Assembly: GCA_031286025.1 (NCBI GenBank)
Contig: JAITVB010000166.1
Span: forward strand, 1-6,740
Length of the DNA: 6,740 nucleotides
DNA from: Rikenellaceae bacterium
GTDB taxonomy: Bacteria; Bacteroidota; Bacteroidia; Bacteroidales; Rikenellaceae
Direction of reading: 5' to 3'
Shown: piece by piece, positions 5,404-6,740 of the stretch
How positions within the stretch are numbered: position 1 is the first letter of the stretch
How the letters are laid out: each line of letters opens with the position of its first letter
Position numbers and translations under genes: made by a program
Notes under the pieces: model-generated
Database searches by the model: none
What the model was told of the DNA's origin: nothing
Seen by the model: only the letters and a program-made list of their open reading frames with translations

Positions 5404-6659
5404 GAGAACTTTTCCAGGAAATATTCGCCACGATACGCCGCAACAAGTTGCGGACGGTGCTCACGGGATTTTCCGTGGCGTGGGGCATTTTCATGCTGAT
5501 CATCCTGCTTGGGGCCGGCAACGGGCTCAAGAACGGGGTGATGTCGAACTTCTCCGATGTGTCGCTCAATTCGGTGACCGTCTATGGCGCACGGACCGAC
5601 AAGCCTTACAAGGGGCATCCCAACGGTCGCTACATCTTTTTCGAACGCGAAGACGTCGGGGTGCTCCAAGACAAGCACGAAGACAACATCGTCAAGATCA
5701 CCGGCCGCTTCAACGCCAGGGGCGGGGGCAAAACGGCCGTCAACGGTAAGGAATACCTGCCGGTCAGCCTGTCGGGCATCGAGGCCAATTACACCGAAAT
5801 TGGAATCCTCCGCCTCGAAGAGGGCCGGATGATCAACCAAACCGACATCGACAACCGCCGCAAAGTGCTGATCATCGAGCAATACACGACCGAATCGCTT
5901 TTCAAGGATGCAAGCCCGATCGGCCGCGAAATCGTAATCGACAACGTCACCTATACCGTAGTGGGGCGCTATAAAGGCGGCTCACGGAGCAACCGGCCGA
6001 CGATCTTTGCCCCGGCGAGCACACTGCAAAGCCTTTACGCCAACGAAAAACCCGTTTCACAGATCCAGTTTCTGGTCGACGGGTTGCCCGACGAAAAGAG
6101 CAACGTGCAATTCAACGAAAGTGTGCGCGCCACATTGGCCGCCCAACGTTCATTCGACCCCACCGACAGATGGGCCGTGCGCATCTCGAACAACCTGCGC
6201 GGATACCTCCAGGCGATGATGATCTTCGACGGGATCAACCTGTTCGTTTGGATCATCGGCCTCGGGACGCTCCTGGCGGGGATCGTCGGAGTGAGCAACA
6301 TCATGTTGGTGACGGTGCGGGAACGCACCTCGGAATTCGGCATCCGCAAGTCGATGGGCGCTTCGCCCGCCTCGTTGGTGGTGCTCGTGCTGCTCGAATC
6401 GGTGATGATCACCGCCTTTTTCGGCTATGTCGGCATGCTGTTCGGCATCGGGGTGATGGAGGGGATCAACTTCCTGCTCGAAAAACAAGCCGCCGCGAGC
6501 GACAGCGACATGGTGATCTTCAAAAACCCGACACTCGACATCGGGGTGGTCGTCAGTTCGACCCTGGTGTTGGTCGTCTCGGGGATGATCGCCGGTTATG
6601 TCCCGGCGCGCCGGGCTGCGCGGCTCAAGACGATCGACGCCATGCGATATAACAAATAA
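5400..6659 (+). CDS. ABC transporter permease, MacB/FtsX family
   Basis: This is an inner-membrane permease of 419 residues with the four-helix MacB/LolC layout. Transmembrane helix 1 is at about 22-40, after the amphipathic start LFQEIFATIRRNKLRT. A large periplasmic MacB-PCD-like domain covers about 41-275. Helices 2, 3 and 4 are at about 281-305, 326-352 and 381-403. The cytoplasmic loop VRERTSEFGIRKSMGAS (306-322) is the coupling helix that contacts the ATPase. The tail VPARRAARLKTIDAMR (401-416) is the usual FtsX-family end. The ATG overlaps the ATPase stop codon by four bases and has no Shine-Dalgarno site, so translation is probably coupled. A second permease follows 34 bases later. 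The two permeases probably form a heterodimer with two ATPase copies, as LolC and LolE do with LolD. Export of an unidentified substrate, perhaps with a periplasmic adaptor, is inferred. Confidence 0.95.
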   Translation: MRELFQEIFATIRRNKLRTVLTGFSVAWGIFMLIILLGAGNGLKNGVMSNFSDVSLNSVTVYGARTDKPYKGHPNGRYIFFEREDVGVLQDKHEDNIVKITGRFNARGGGKTAVNGKEYLPVSLSGIEANYTEIGILRLEEGRMINQTDIDNRRKVLIIEQYTTESLFKDASPIGREIVIDNVTYTVVGRYKGGSRSNRPTIFAPASTLQSLYANEKPVSQIQFLVDGLPDEKSNVQFNESVRATLAAQRSFDPTDRWAVRISNNLRGYLQAMMIFDGINLFVWIIGLGTLLAGIVGVSNIMLVTVRERTSEFGIRKSMGASPASLVVLVLLESVMITAFFGYVGMLFGIGVMEGINFLLEKQAAASDSDMVIFKNPTLDIGVVVSSTLVLVVSGMIAGYVPARRAARLKTIDAMRYNK

Positions 6660-6693
6660 AGGATAGTACGCATCACCGCCTAATCATGAAAAA

Positions 6694-6740
6694 ATGTTCG
6701 ATTTAGACCGTTGGGAGGAGATCTGGCAAACAATCAACCG
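6694..6740 (+). CDS. Second ABC transporter permease, N-terminal fragment (cut by right edge)
   Basis: Fifteen codons plus two bases are visible, reading MFDLDRWEEIWQTINR if the last codon is Arg. This is the amphipathic opening common to Bacteroidota MacB/FtsX permeases and is similar in pattern to the first permease (LFQEIFATIRRN). The catalytic and membrane portions lie outside the window. The gene starts 34 bases after the first permease on the same strand with no intervening terminator, so it belongs to the same operon. The upstream sequence is A-rich (ATGAAAAA) without a Shine-Dalgarno site, as usual in this phylum. An ATG eight bases earlier opens only a six-codon frame and is rejected. 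Confidence 0.8.
   Translation, partial: MFDLDRWEEIWQTIN

Noticed and set aside
4980..5882. 300-codon minus-strand frame across the ATPase-permease junction
   Set aside because: It spans two well-supported genes in antisense, shows no family motif, and reflects codon bias in GC-rich DNA.
6686..6706. Six-codon frame overlapping the start of the second permease
   Set aside because: It is far too short to claim as a gene and is probably incidental to the A-rich start region.
1..6740. Possible mobile element, CRISPR array, tRNA or defence system
   Set aside because: I saw no transposase, terminal repeats, spaced direct repeats, cloverleaf or defence-type domains on either strand; the gene content is ordinary chromosomal.

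Overview
The window looks like chromosomal DNA of a Bacteroidota gut-type bacterium, most plausibly Alistipes or a relative in Rikenellaceae. Three observations support this. Several gene starts are preceded by the Bacteroidota-type -7 element TAnnTTTG rather than a clear sigma70 promoter. Shine-Dalgarno sites are mostly absent. Coding DNA is GC-rich while the gaps between genes are AT-rich. The genus is inference from memory of protein style; the phylum is better supported.

Left part, minus strand. The first residues of a MazG-like nucleotide pyrophosphohydrolase run off the left edge. It is the downstream partner of dtd (D-aminoacyl-tRNA deacylase), one base away. A strong hairpin terminator separates dtd from an outer-membrane OmpA-family protein with a beta-barrel domain, a coiled-coil linker and a peptidoglycan-binding domain. 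Upstream of that gene is a 514-base gap. It holds the terminator of the next gene and a textbook Bacteroidota promoter placed far from the start codon, which predicts a leader of about 345 bases.

Middle part, minus strand. A CorA-type magnesium/divalent cation channel lies downstream of an MqnA-family chorismate dehydratase, the first enzyme of the futalosine route to menaquinone. They are 89 bases apart and may share a transcript, since no promoter is evident for corA.

Right part, plus strand. Across a 310-base divergent intergenic region begins an ABC-transporter operon of the MacB/LolCDE type: an ATPase, an overlapping FtsX/MacB permease, and the first 15 codons of a second permease cut by the right edge. 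The divergent region holds opposing promoters, a dyad that could be an operator, and a perfect 7-bp hairpin in the ABC leader just upstream of the ribosome binding site.

The genes are mostly housekeeping or envelope functions. I see no mobile element, CRISPR array, RNA gene or defence system, and no convincing undescribed system. The points most worth checking are the untranslated leaders and the unidentified substrate of the ABC operon.
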